This document shows, piece after piece, positions 1-8,390 of a stretch of DNA of 64,000 bases; the stretch's first letter is position 1, and the number at the start of each line of letters is the position of its first letter. The position numbers and the translations under genes are program-made. The notes below the pieces were generated by a model. The model did no database searches, had not been told where the DNA came from, and worked only from the letters and a program-made list of their open reading frames with translations. The DNA comes from Xanthomonas vesicatoria ATCC 35937 (GTDB taxonomy: Bacteria; Pseudomonadota; Gammaproteobacteria; Xanthomonadales; Xanthomonadaceae): positions 62,001 to 126,000 of the forward strand of contig NZ_CP018726.1 of assembly GCF_001908725.1 (NCBI RefSeq), in the 5' to 3' direction.

Positions 1-2
1 TT

Positions 3-545
3 GCGACCTACGACAAACAGCTGGCCGAGCTGCGCCGCCGCCAGAAGGCCGCAGAGGAAATTGGCAACAAGATGGCCAACTTCACCGTGATCAAAGCCGA
101 CTATGCGAACGCAAGTGAGTCGCTGTCGGAAGCTGCAGGCTCTTTAGTGCTTCGCCTGAAGCTGACTGTTCAGAACAACCTGGATGTCCCCGTCTCCAAG
201 GCGGTGATGATGGTCAATTTCGGACCTGATGGCAGCTTGACCCCATGGCTGAGTCAGCGCGTGGAGAAACAGTTCGACAAGCCGCTGCTGCCTGGCGAGA
301 CCGCAGACCTTGAGGTCTTTAGTTACTTCAGTGGCGTGGCCAAAGGAGCGGAGGAGATCAAGCCGGTGCTGGACGCGGCAATGCTGGAGCTGACTGGAGC
401 GGACGGTAAGATTTTTCTCTCGGCGCCGAAGTGGCAAGCCGGTGACATCACTCAGCTCAACCTGTTGGAAGCCGCATCCGCCCACATCCGTGGACAGCTG
501 GCGATGACGGCGACTGGAATGGGCAGCACCAGGACGTTGCAGTGA
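3..545 (+). CDS. C-terminal part of a hypothetical protein, truncated by the window edge
   Basis: The frame is open from the first bases of the window, so the true start lies upstream; the first visible methionine (position 72) is probably internal. The visible 180 residues begin with a short charged helix and continue into a beta-rich domain with alternating hydrophobic residues, reminiscent of small periplasmic beta-sandwich domains. I do not recognise a named family. The stop overlaps the GTG start of the next gene (GTGA), so the two are probably translationally coupled and may act together at the envelope. No catalytic motif is visible. Confidence 0.55.
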   Translation, partial: ATYDKQLAELRRRQKAAEEIGNKMANFTVIKADYANASESLSEAAGSLVLRLKLTVQNNLDVPVSKAVMMVNFGPDGSLTPWLSQRVEKQFDKPLLPGETADLEVFSYFSGVAKGAEEIKPVLDAAMLELTGADGKIFLSAPKWQAGDITQLNLLEAASAHIRGQLAMTATGMGSTRTLQ

Positions 546-1210
546 GCACGATGACCTGGAACCGCGGCTACATCATCGGCTTGGTGGCATTTGTTGGCCT
601 CGCCGGTACGCTGGCGGTGCACCAATCCTTGTCATCGAATTCCGGAGGGCACTCGCCCCAGAATCTACTCAGCAGACTCGCACCAAGGTCGGCGGTAGCC
701 GTCAATCGCCTATCCAACATCAAGGACACTGCGGGATTGGCATCGGAGGTGACGTCGATCGATCCGCTGACCCAGTTGAACAACCATCCGGGCCGCGTCG
801 CCGCTCTCTCGGAACTTGGGCAGTTTGCAGAGGGCGATCCGACCTTCACGCTCACCATCAACGCTCCGAATATTGACGTAGCCCTGGACTCGCTGAAGCA
901 GATCTACGCGGCACTGCCGGCGAACGACGCCGAGGCGCTGGATTTCGCCGTCCGCTTCCTGGCGGTGACGCGCCTGAAGGGCACCGACTTCACCGCATAC
1001 GGTCAGGATCCGACGGCCATTCCTGATACGGCGCTGTTTCAGCACATCCTCCCCACCATCAACGGCCGCACCCCGATGCAAGTCATTGTAGAGGCGCGCA
1101 AAGAACAGGAGCGTTTGGCGCAGGCTCGCGAAGCGATTCCTGTCGATCCGTTCGATCGCATCGAGATGGAGCGTCGCGGTCAGCCACCAGGCATGTCGAT
1201 CCCGCGCTAA
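542..1210 (+). CDS. hypothetical membrane-anchored protein
   Basis: This 222-residue protein starts at a GTG overlapping the upstream stop; an in-frame ATG at 551 is an alternative start. Residues about 10-28 form one hydrophobic segment, consistent with a signal anchor, followed by a low-complexity Ser/Asn/Pro stretch and a mostly helical domain. The last 45 residues are charged and Arg/Glu-rich. No family or catalytic motif is recognisable. Coupling to the preceding gene suggests a shared envelope role, which is inference. Confidence 0.5.
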   Translation: MSTMTWNRGYIIGLVAFVGLAGTLAVHQSLSSNSGGHSPQNLLSRLAPRSAVAVNRLSNIKDTAGLASEVTSIDPLTQLNNHPGRVAALSELGQFAEGDPTFTLTINAPNIDVALDSLKQIYAALPANDAEALDFAVRFLAVTRLKGTDFTAYGQDPTAIPDTALFQHILPTINGRTPMQVIVEARKEQERLAQAREAIPVDPFDRIEMERRGQPPGMSIPR

Positions 1211-1238
1211 GTACCACCATCGCATCACAGAGGCACAA

Positions 1239-2126
1239 ATGCACTTTTCAAAGGCCATCGTTTTTAGCTACCCGCCAGGGCTTGATTTCACTCCGCTCGA
1301 AGCTATGCTTGCCGAGCTGCCGTTCAAACCGTGCGAGCCGTCGGCGATGTCCAGTGAGGGTTTCGTGCCGCCTGTGTACATGGATGACGCGCCTTTCGCC
1401 TATCGCACGGGTGAGCTAATTCTGATTGCAGTACAAACCGAGTCGCGCATCGTGCCGCCTGCCGTGGTGGATGAGCGGCTTGAAGCGAAAGTAAAGGAGC
1501 ACGAGGAAAAGGAGGGTCGCAGGCCAGGTGGGCGAATGCGAAAGCGCTTGAAGGAGGAGGTAGTTGCGGAGCTGATGGCTCGCTCCTTCACTGTCAAGAA
1601 GAAGGCATTCGCGCTAATCGACCAGGAGCGACATTTCTTTGTTGTAAACACCAGTAGTCGAAAGACCGCCGAGACTGTCGTATCTCACGTTCGCGCGGCG
1701 ATCGGTTCGTTTCCGGCGATTCCTCTATCGTCACCGGACCTGCCGGCGAGCCGGATGACGGACTGGCTTGCCAGTGGGAATCTGCCTGAGTTGTGGACCT
1801 TGGGCGATGAGTGCGTGCTGAAGGGGCCGGACTCGGCGAGCGTGCGAATCAAGGGTGTGGATCTTCACTCGGAAGAGGTGGCCAAACACCTCGAAGCCGG
1901 CATGAAGGTCTCACGACTCGCCGCAAGCGTGGGCGATGACTACGAGTTCGTGCTGGATGAATCGCTAGCGGTGAGCAAGTTTTCCGTGCTGGTTGAAACC
2001 GAGCTTCCTGACGGCCAGGACGACATGCAGGCCCACGTCGATGCAGAACTGCTTCTGTTTGCGACATATTTTCGACGCCTACTGGATAGTTTGCGTGGTT
2101 CGTTCCAACTCAGCGTTGCAACGTAG
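1239..2126 (+). CDS. rdgC: RdgC-like recombination-associated protein
   Basis: The 295-residue product matches RdgC in length and in its N-terminal pattern: a short beta strand, then a helix, then Phe-x-Pro-Cys and a Gly-Phe-Val-Pro-Pro segment at about residues 30-45. RdgC proteins form ring-shaped dimers that bind double-stranded DNA non-specifically and modulate RecA-dependent recombination. A basic Arg/Lys-rich helix at about residues 85-110 is consistent with DNA binding. The family assignment is from recognition of the sequence pattern, not a search. The gene is followed by a strong bidirectional terminator. Chromosomes of these hosts carry their own rdgC, so this would be an element-borne copy. 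Confidence 0.8.
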   Translation: MHFSKAIVFSYPPGLDFTPLEAMLAELPFKPCEPSAMSSEGFVPPVYMDDAPFAYRTGELILIAVQTESRIVPPAVVDERLEAKVKEHEEKEGRRPGGRMRKRLKEEVVAELMARSFTVKKKAFALIDQERHFFVVNTSSRKTAETVVSHVRAAIGSFPAIPLSSPDLPASRMTDWLASGNLPELWTLGDECVLKGPDSASVRIKGVDLHSEEVAKHLEAGMKVSRLAASVGDDYEFVLDESLAVSKFSVLVETELPDGQDDMQAHVDAELLLFATYFRRLLDSLRGSFQLSVAT

Positions 2127-2152
2127 CCTTGTACGGGGAGCCGCCCTACATA

Positions 2153-2180
2153 AAAAGGCCCGGGAACTCCCGGGCCTTTT
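2153..2180. terminator. bidirectional intrinsic terminator
   Basis: A 13-bp perfect inverted repeat (2153-2165 and 2168-2180) has a GC-rich core, an A-run on one side and a T-run on the other. It lies between the converging rdgC-like and SNase-like genes and can serve both. Confidence 0.9.
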
Positions 2181-2185
2181 GCGCA

Positions 2186-2932
2186 TCATTTCTCCTGACG
2201 GAAATCCCAAGGGTTGGCAAACTGGCTGTCCCACAATCCCAGATGATTGCGTTTGGCCTTGCCTTCGGTGATCGCATAGGTCTTGGTGATCGAGCGATAG
2301 GCCAACGCCCAGCCGTTGCTGACCATCTCCGAGGCCACATCAAGGTCGCCCATCGTGCATGTGGCCACGATGCGGCCGTAGCGATCGCTTCCCTTGGAGA
2401 TGCAGGAGAGTTCGTTGGTGCTGATGAGCTGCTGCAGCCACAGGGCCGACCGGCGGCCACAATCCCATTGGCCAGTCGCATGCATGCAGTTCTGAGCCAG
2501 CTCCGGAGCGTCAATGCCGTACAGGCGGATCCGCTGACCCGCGACATCGATCGTGTCCCCGTCGACCACCTGCGCAGAACCAAGGATGGCGCCCACCGCT
2601 TCCTGAGAGTCGCGGCGGATCTCAGCCTTGGACCTAATCAAGCCGCCCAGGTCCACCTTGTCGAGGGTGTTGGCCAGCGACGCGGAGTCGCCGGAGGTCT
2701 CAGCGCCGCCGGTCGGCTGCCGGTAGTCGGGAATGGGGCTCGTCAGCGGCGGGGGGGAGTAGTCTTTTGGGGACAGGCCGAAGAGCCGGGCAATAGGGGC
2801 AAGGGGGTTCCCATCGCTGCCTTCGGCGTTGGAGCCCATGGAGTGGATCAGGTATACGCCGCCGCCCAGGACAGAGCACATGACGACGCCGGCGCCGATT
2901 AGGCCGCGCCATTGGGGTTTGGTCTTCTTCAT
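2186..2932 (-). CDS. secreted or membrane-anchored SNase-like nuclease
   Basis: This 248-residue protein has a hydrophobic N-terminal segment (about residues 11-30), a Pro/Ser-rich linker, then a staphylococcal-nuclease fold from about residue 115. The diagnostic signature is visible: Val-Asp-Gly-Asp-Thr followed by an Ile-Arg-Leu-x-Gly-Ile-Asp-Ala-Pro-Glu motif, then a Asp-Arg-Tyr-Gly-Arg motif. These correspond to the calcium-binding and catalytic residues of the family, which cleaves DNA and RNA. The signal anchor places the domain outside the inner membrane. Several cysteines in the domain could form disulfides. The gene converges on rdgC and shares its terminator. An upstream element at 2978-2990 is shared with two other genes here. 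Confidence 0.85.
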   Translation of the reverse strand: MKKTKPQWRGLIGAGVVMCSVLGGGVYLIHSMGSNAEGSDGNPLAPIARLFGLSPKDYSPPPLTSPIPDYRQPTGGAETSGDSASLANTLDKVDLGGLIRSKAEIRRDSQEAVGAILGSAQVVDGDTIDVAGQRIRLYGIDAPELAQNCMHATGQWDCGRRSALWLQQLISTNELSCISKGSDRYGRIVATCTMGDLDVASEMVSNGWALAYRSITKTYAITEGKAKRNHLGLWDSQFANPWDFRQEK

Positions 2933-2977
2933 TGGATTGCCCTGGATGTTGGGAAAACTAGCCTAGGGTCGAGCTTG

Positions 2978-2990
2978 TGTAACGAATCCC
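2978..2990 (-). promoter_or_regulatory. shared upstream element (GGG-A-TTCGTTACA)
   Basis: Read on the minus strand, this 13-mer ends 45 bases before the start codon of the SNase-like gene. Nearly the same sequence sits 49 and 45 bases before the starts at 25930 and 27528. It may be a core promoter or regulator site; what binds it is unknown. Confidence 0.4.
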
Positions 2991-3079
2991 AGAAATGAAG
3001 GGGTGTTTTCACCATTGTTGGCTGTATTCCTTGCCCCGTATCCTTGGCCGCTCAGGCTTAGACAGTACAAAGAAGACAA

Positions 3080-4105
3080 ATGAGCGCAGACAACACGCTG
3101 GACCAGGCCGAGCCCACCACCGCGATTCACGACCCAGGGCAAGCCTGGTTCTTGGCCCGCTACCAGGTGCTGCGCGACATTGCCCACGATGTCACCTTGC
3201 TGGGGCAGGGGGCGGCGGCCCGCGGCAAAACCCCTACCGAAATGGCTGATCGCATTGTGGCTGTCTTGGGGGACTTGGCCCAACGAGAATGGGAGGGCTA
3301 TGCCCACCACGTGGGCCGGCGGAGCGCGTCGCTCACCGACAGTCTCTTGCAGGCCACCCCGCCGATCAGGGTCTATATGCATCCTTATCCGGCGGAGGAC
3401 GTGGACCTGCCGACCGCGGCCTGGGAGGCCGTGCCAGTCGAGGTGAGCGGCACGCTGTACTGGAAGGGAGATGGCAAGGACGAAGGGTTCTCGATTCCTC
3501 CGCTCATGCCCCTGTCCCCTGCGCCGGAGGCCGGCGAGGATGTGGTGGTGATCGAGCTTGTTGACCGCCGGCATATCGCCACGGCCATGATGAATGAGCT
3601 GATGGCCAGGTTTGCCAAGACCGCGCTGGACGTTATGGCACCCTGCGATCCTGCCGGCGCCTGGCGCCGGCTGCGGGTACTGAGCCAGTTCTACCGCGAA
3701 GAGTTTGTGTTAGCACGTAAGGCTCTATCCGCCGACGAACTGCAGCAGTGGGACAAGTCTGCATTGGACGAAATCTCGCTTGCTGACGCCGCCAGGATCA
3801 TTGGAGAGCGAGCGTTCACCGCGCTGGCCATCCGCGTACTGTCGCTCGGCGCACTGACGTCCGCACTGACCAAGTGGATCCTTGCGATGGACGGCCGCCG
3901 CCCGGACCCGGGCACCCCAAGCCCGCAGTCCGTGGTGCTGGACAACGTATTGGTGTGGTCGAAGAGCTATGAGAAGGCATTGGCGTCCTTCAATGACGCC
4001 ATTCTTCTTGAGCGCAGCTTGTTACCCAGTTCGTGGGACATCGAAGTGATACAGCGGCCTTTTCCTGGCCAGCTCCCGATCGCGGTGGCCACTCGCAAGC
4101 GCTAG
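3080..4105 (+). CDS. hypothetical protein
   Basis: The 341-residue product is preceded by a plausible ribosome-binding site (AAGAAG). It is mostly helical with a short beta-rich stretch around residues 95-165, and has no signal peptide or clear membrane segment. I recognise no domain and see no metal-binding or nucleotide-binding motif. It stands alone between the SNase-like gene, from which it diverges, and another unknown gene. Confidence 0.6.
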   Translation: MSADNTLDQAEPTTAIHDPGQAWFLARYQVLRDIAHDVTLLGQGAAARGKTPTEMADRIVAVLGDLAQREWEGYAHHVGRRSASLTDSLLQATPPIRVYMHPYPAEDVDLPTAAWEAVPVEVSGTLYWKGDGKDEGFSIPPLMPLSPAPEAGEDVVVIELVDRRHIATAMMNELMARFAKTALDVMAPCDPAGAWRRLRVLSQFYREEFVLARKALSADELQQWDKSALDEISLADAARIIGERAFTALAIRVLSLGALTSALTKWILAMDGRRPDPGTPSPQSVVLDNVLVWSKSYEKALASFNDAILLERSLLPSSWDIEVIQRPFPGQLPIAVATRKR

Positions 4106-4208
4106 TGATGCCATCAACTTGACGTTGGACGTCGATCAAGTCGGACAGTGGATTCGAGAGAGTTGCAAGAAGTACGCGCCTGATAGGGGATGCGCTGCAG
4201 ATTTGCAT

Positions 4209-4233
4209 ACTGAGTTCATTCAACGAACTCAGT
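4209..4233. promoter_or_regulatory. inverted repeat just upstream of a start codon
   Basis: Perfect 9-bp arms (ACTGAGTTC and its complement) flank a 7-base spacer, ending 9 bases before the ATG at 4243. The gene has no recognisable Shine-Dalgarno, so the repeat could be an operator or a leader hairpin covering the initiation region. Confidence 0.45.
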
Positions 4234-4242
4234 TGCACACGC

Positions 4243-5037
4243 ATGAACGCTGTTGCCTTCGATCAATCCTGTAACGACATTGCATCTGCTCTGGAATCTC
4301 TCAGGGATGAGGCGGTCGCGTTTGCTGACCGCCTACATGTCATCCAGGGCCGTTGGACTCTGCAGCAATTCGATCCACTCAGGTTTTTTGAGAAGGCTGC
4401 CAAAGAATCCTATGACCGGCTCCATGACGCGTTCCTCGAAAATCGTACGCGGTTCGGTATACGCCCCAGTCTTGATGACTGTGACGTCAAACGCGGCTTT
4501 ATCGAAAGCCTCGCCTGTCGCTGGGATGCGGATCTTCCCAGTGTGGACATCAAGGCTGCAGTACATCGCGCTATTGACGGCCTGAACGTATTGCTGCCGG
4601 TCGAGGATGCCGAGAACGAAGCCAACCGCCAGCTTGCCACTCGCTTCGTCAGCGAGTTCCTCATCGACCGCAAGGAAGTTGTCCATCGCTCAGGTGCCGT
4701 GGTGCTGGACTATCGCCCGACCATTGACAGCAGCGACAAGAAGTTCAGCAAGTGCAACAACTACAACTATTTCACCGTCGCATGGCTCCGCAAAAAGATA
4801 TCAGTACTGCAAGAAGTTGTGGTCCATTTCAACCACAACACCGCGAAGAGCCAGCCCACAGCCATTCCCAGTTATGACGACCTGCAGCAGCAGACGCGTG
4901 CAATTTCTCGGAGCCCAAGCATCATTTCCGTCTGTGGATTCCAGCTGAGGGTGATGGTGTCGAAGTACGAGTTCCATTTCTCACCCGAGTTCGCCGAGTA
5001 CCTCAGCGAGTTCATTTCCCTCAACACCGGCCGATAA
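4243..5037 (+). CDS. hypothetical protein
   Basis: This 264-residue soluble protein lacks a signal peptide. The first half is helical and acidic; the second half contains a Lys/Asn/Tyr-rich stretch (about residues 165-185) and ends in an aromatic-rich strand-helix segment. I recognise no family. The start is chosen because the reading frame opens there, but no good ribosome-binding site is seen and a perfect inverted repeat occupies the position where one would be expected. Confidence 0.55.
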   Translation: MNAVAFDQSCNDIASALESLRDEAVAFADRLHVIQGRWTLQQFDPLRFFEKAAKESYDRLHDAFLENRTRFGIRPSLDDCDVKRGFIESLACRWDADLPSVDIKAAVHRAIDGLNVLLPVEDAENEANRQLATRFVSEFLIDRKEVVHRSGAVVLDYRPTIDSSDKKFSKCNNYNYFTVAWLRKKISVLQEVVVHFNHNTAKSQPTAIPSYDDLQQQTRAISRSPSIISVCGFQLRVMVSKYEFHFSPEFAEYLSEFISLNTGR

Positions 5038-5066
5038 CCGCTTCCGAACTTTCAAGGACCTGACGA

Positions 5067-6050
5067 ATGAACCGCATCACACTTTTTGCCGTCTCTGCCG
5101 CTTTCTCGCTGACTTCCTTGACCGCTTCCGGAGCTACGGTGCAGCCCCGCGAGGAAATCAGCCGCTGGGGCCAGATCAGTAGTGCCGCGTGGCCGCTCGC
5201 GCAAGCCAATGTGGAGCTTTGCGGCCAGACGACCGGACCGGCGCTGGGTTTCACGCAGGTTGGGTCAATGGAAAACCGCCCGATGATCTTCGGAGTGGGA
5301 GAAGGGTCCCCGGCCGCTGCCTCTGGTCTGAAAGACTTCGATGAGCTGGTCGCCTTCAACGGCAAGGCACTCCAGACCCGGAAACTCGAGCAGGTTACCG
5401 AGCGATTCGACGAGGTGTTCGCGGATGAGGCCGAGGTCGGCCAGCCGCTGCAGGTCACTTACCTGCGTGACGGCGCAGAGGCCACCGTGGAAGTCACCCC
5501 GGTCAACGCGTGCAAGTTCAACGTGATGTATATCCCGAAGCCGATTCCCACCACCACGCAGGGCACTGCGCTGCTGCTGGGCAACGCCATCGACAGCTAT
5601 GCCAGCAGTCCGCTGGAGATCCGCACCTACGTCAGCCGCTACTTGGCTCGCGTGATCCTCGACCATCAGGGTCAGAACCAAAAGCAGGGCCGCAAGTTAG
5701 ACCTGCTCTCGGGCGCGGCGGGCCTGCTGACGGGTCATCAGGCACCGGTTACGGGCAATGCGTTTGCCCGTTTCCGCAACGGCGAATCCCAGGATCTGGA
5801 GCAGGACTACCTAAGCGTCTATCTGCTGGCGCGTGCAGGCGATGACGTGAGTGGCGTGCCGCTTTTCTGGGAGGGCGTCTTCGCCAACATGACGGGAAAC
5901 CGCTTCATCGGCCGGGCGCTCGGTCAGTCGCAGGCTTCGCCAGAGCGCCTGCAGGAGCTGACGGCAGCTCGCGATGAAGTGCTGGCGAAGGTGCAGGCCG
6001 GACAGGAGTTGAAGCCGGAGGGCCTCCGAGCAGGGCAGAAGGAAGGCTGA
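5067..6050 (+). CDS. periplasmic PDZ protein with a degenerate M48-like peptidase domain
   Basis: The 327-residue protein starts after a good AAGGA site and has a signal peptide (about residues 1-22). A PDZ domain spans about residues 60-145, including a Gly-Ser-Pro-Ala-Ala-Ala-Ser-Gly-Leu turn. The C-terminal half follows the layout of PDZ-containing M48 metallopeptidases, including a Tyr-Leu-Leu-Ala-Arg-Ala-Gly segment and a Phe-Trp helix. However, the zinc-binding HExxH helix is replaced by a sequence reading roughly Arg-Tyr-Leu-Ala-Arg, and the downstream Glu-Ala-Asp motif by Leu-Glu-Gln-Asp. It is therefore probably a non-catalytic substrate-binding relative. This is inferred from pattern comparison by eye. 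Confidence 0.65.
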   Translation: MNRITLFAVSAAFSLTSLTASGATVQPREEISRWGQISSAAWPLAQANVELCGQTTGPALGFTQVGSMENRPMIFGVGEGSPAAASGLKDFDELVAFNGKALQTRKLEQVTERFDEVFADEAEVGQPLQVTYLRDGAEATVEVTPVNACKFNVMYIPKPIPTTTQGTALLLGNAIDSYASSPLEIRTYVSRYLARVILDHQGQNQKQGRKLDLLSGAAGLLTGHQAPVTGNAFARFRNGESQDLEQDYLSVYLLARAGDDVSGVPLFWEGVFANMTGNRFIGRALGQSQASPERLQELTAARDEVLAKVQAGQELKPEGLRAGQKEG

Positions 6051-6076
6051 GTACCGGAAGCCCTCGAAGAGTTCAG

Positions 6077-6106
6077 ACGGGCGGCCTGTTCATACGGGCC
6101 GCCCGT
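6077..6106 (+). terminator. hairpin terminator candidate
   Basis: A 10-bp GC-rich stem (6077-6086 with 6097-6106) lies 26 bases after the PDZ gene. The following T-run is short, so termination may be weak. From here to about 6450 I see no credible gene. Confidence 0.6.
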
Positions 6107-6450
6107 TGCGTTTCAGGGGTAGGGCGGCGAGGCCCCGGCGGCGCCCCGACGCAGGTTCACGACACTCCATAGGTGTAGTGAGCGGACATGGCAGGCTGGT
6201 TTGATCAAACAAGAGCCAACCATGCGCAGCGACACCGGTGCGGTTCCCTCCCATCCGACGCCTAACCAGGCCCTCGCACAGGCAGCGAACGCACTATGGG
6301 CGCCGCATGCTGACCGGGCCTACATGGATTGCAAGCCCATCTGAGCAACATTTTGGCCGCCCAAGAGGTATGCCGCCGGCCGCCCGGCACCTTCTCAGGC
6401 GATTCGCTGCACAGGAGCGCCAGCTGCGAGGTAGCGATGGGTACACGCGC

Positions 6451-6580
6451 TAAAGAGTGTAAAAGCGGTTTTCAGGAGGGCGGTTAAAGTTAAATTAACG
6501 TATGAGGCTACTCTAAAGTGTAAAGTACACGCTAGGGCGGCTTTAACACCCTAAAGCGTGGCCTATGGTTAATTTAACGT
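6451..6580 (+). promoter_or_regulatory. AT-rich control region with paired palindromes
   Basis: Two copies of the 11-bp palindrome GTTAA-W-TTAAC (6489-6499 and 6568-6578, both followed by GT) stand 79 bp apart, centre to centre. Between and before them are several TAAAG/GTGTAAA words (6451, 6457, 6514, 6519, 6552). This AT-rich island in GC-rich DNA directly precedes the AAA ATPase gene and looks like an operator array. Confidence 0.5.
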
Positions 6581-6608
6581 GTCGACATAACGAGCGAGGT
6601 AATCCCTA

Positions 6609-7760
6609 ATGGATCAACATTTTCCCCGTCCTGAGTTCGCAGCTGAGCTGACTCAGCAGCTTTTAGGGCAGAGCATGTTTGCTACTGACACCCTGTTCCT
6701 GGGAGCACCGCGGCGCACTGGCAAAAGTACGTTCCTGCAAGAAGACCTCACCCCAGCGCTGGAGCAAAAAGGCGCGCTGGTGCTGTACGTCGACCTGTGG
6801 AAGAAACAGGATGCCGATCCGGTAGATCTGATTTCCTTCACGATTGCCAACGCCTTGGCACAGCAGCAGGGGAAGATCGCCAAAGTAGCTAAAGCAGCAG
6901 GACTGACTAAGGTTTCCATCCACGGGGTGGAGTTCAGCCTCGATGCCGTGGGCAAGGATCCTGGAGCAAGTGTGGCCGATGCATTGCAGGAGTTGCAGAA
7001 GCGAGCCGGCAAGCCGGTGGTATTCATCGTCGACGAAGCACAGCACGTCATCAAGTACGAAGGCGGCATGACCCTCATGTTTGGGCTCAAGTCTGCAAGG
7101 GACACGATCAACAGGCCTGGTGCACGGAACCTAATCCTTGTGATGTCGGGATCCGACAGAGACAAGCTGTTGCGACTAGTGCACGGCAACGCGACACCAT
7201 TCTTCGGCTCAGATATCACGACGCTTCCGCTATTGGACAAGGCGTTCACCGACTTCTACGCCGGCCTGCTGGCGGTAGAGAAGCCGGAATTGCAGCCGGA
7301 CAACGAGCGCTTCTACAAGGCGTTCGTGAAGTTCCACCATAGGCCCGAGCCATTCCTCAAGAAATTCAACACGCTCACCGGCATCCTGGGACCGAAAACC
7401 AAAAAGGATCTGCACGACCAGTTCGACAAGCTGGCGGATGAGTATGAAGAAGAGCAGTTCGCACTGTACGAAACCGCGTACCTTGGGTTGACCAAGTTGC
7501 AGCGTGCGGTGCTAACGCGCGTTCTGTCACACGGAAGGACGGGAAAGCTCTTCGATGTAAAAGCGCTGGAGGAATACACCAAGGCGCAAGGTAAGCAAGT
7601 GCTGGCGGGCGCTGCGCGAAATGCCATCGAAAGGCTGCGCGAGATCGATCCGCCACTGATATGGAAATCCGCACGCGGAGACTATGCACCTGTGGACAGT
7701 GGTATGCGTACTTGGTACGAAATGCTCGTCAGAAATGGAGAGTGGCCACCGCAGGACTGA
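6609..7760 (+). CDS. AAA-type ATPase
   Basis: The 383-residue protein has a P-loop at about residues 32-42 (Gly-Ala-Pro-Arg-Arg-Thr-Gly-Lys-Ser-Thr) and a Walker B-like segment ending Phe-Ile-Val-Asp-Glu-Ala-Gln-His at about residues 139-146. A Ser-Gly-Ser-Asp segment follows at about residue 180. The C-terminal third resembles a winged-helix region with many charged residues. The layout fits the broad class of AAA/STAND-like ATPases found on mobile elements, whose roles range from transposition helper to defence; the sequence does not decide between them. The start follows a GAGG site. A small gene lies 9 bases downstream and is probably co-transcribed. Confidence 0.7.
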   Translation: MDQHFPRPEFAAELTQQLLGQSMFATDTLFLGAPRRTGKSTFLQEDLTPALEQKGALVLYVDLWKKQDADPVDLISFTIANALAQQQGKIAKVAKAAGLTKVSIHGVEFSLDAVGKDPGASVADALQELQKRAGKPVVFIVDEAQHVIKYEGGMTLMFGLKSARDTINRPGARNLILVMSGSDRDKLLRLVHGNATPFFGSDITTLPLLDKAFTDFYAGLLAVEKPELQPDNERFYKAFVKFHHRPEPFLKKFNTLTGILGPKTKKDLHDQFDKLADEYEEEQFALYETAYLGLTKLQRAVLTRVLSHGRTGKLFDVKALEEYTKAQGKQVLAGAARNAIERLREIDPPLIWKSARGDYAPVDSGMRTWYEMLVRNGEWPPQD

Positions 7761-7769
7761 GGACGACAA

Positions 7770-8051
7770 ATGCTGCTGCTAGGACATGAATCGATAGAGG
7801 ATGTGCGTACGTCGGCACTAGAGCTGCAGCGGATGGGGCCGGCCGCTCGACGCCTATTGTCCGAGTGCATCGAGCATCAGGGATGCACACGCATCGCCAT
7901 CTCGAAGACGGCCCAAGCGCTCGAGGACTTGGGCTTCGTCTTTATCCGGGAAAGTGGGTTTCTGTCAGTGGAGAAAGTCCACATCAGGCCAAGTCTCGCG
8001 GGTGAAGAAGCACTAGCGTACTTTGAAGACGAGCTGGCTAAGTTGGGCTAG
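7770..8051 (+). CDS. small hypothetical protein linked to the ATPase
   Basis: This 93-residue protein starts after a GAGGAC site, 9 bases beyond the ATPase stop. It has a helix-turn-helix-like rhythm in the middle (Ala-Ile-Ser-Lys-Thr-Ala-Gln-Ala-Leu-Glu-Asp-Leu-Gly) followed by two short strands, so a small winged-helix fold is possible. No family is recognised. Operon position suggests a partner of the ATPase. Confidence 0.5.
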   Translation: MLLLGHESIEDVRTSALELQRMGPAARRLLSECIEHQGCTRIAISKTAQALEDLGFVFIRESGFLSVEKVHIRPSLAGEEALAYFEDELAKLG

Positions 8052-8390
8052 GGGCGGTCTGCAAAACTCGCCCTTCGCACAGTGTGAGCCCAAGCATTTG
8101 AGCCGGGGATCTCGACACGCGTTGAGCGCCAGCGCGTCTGATCAGCCGGCTATCCTGCAGAATCTTGGCCCGCAGTGGGATCAGAGTGCTCTCAACAGCC
8201 GGTGTGTGAGTTGTGTTCCAGGAGGACCACCTTCATTCGTCCTCCCGATCCAGTCCGTCATGACATCGACTGCATCGCGGAAGGTCCTTGCTCAATCTTT
8301 CGTTCCCCCAGCGCGTGGAGCTTTTAGGTCGAAGGACGCAGGAAGTCTGCGCCCGCATCCGGCATCAATCCAGCACCCCAGGATAACGGC
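8052..8390. other. 339-base gap without a credible gene
   Basis: Open frames here have no plausible start site and run into the methyltransferase-helicase gene out of frame. No strong hairpin or promoter was recognised. Confidence 0.5.

Noticed and set aside
6238..6453. Short plus-strand frame between the PDZ and ATPase genes
   Set aside because: No ribosome-binding site, Arg/Pro-rich composition, runs up to the AT-rich control region.
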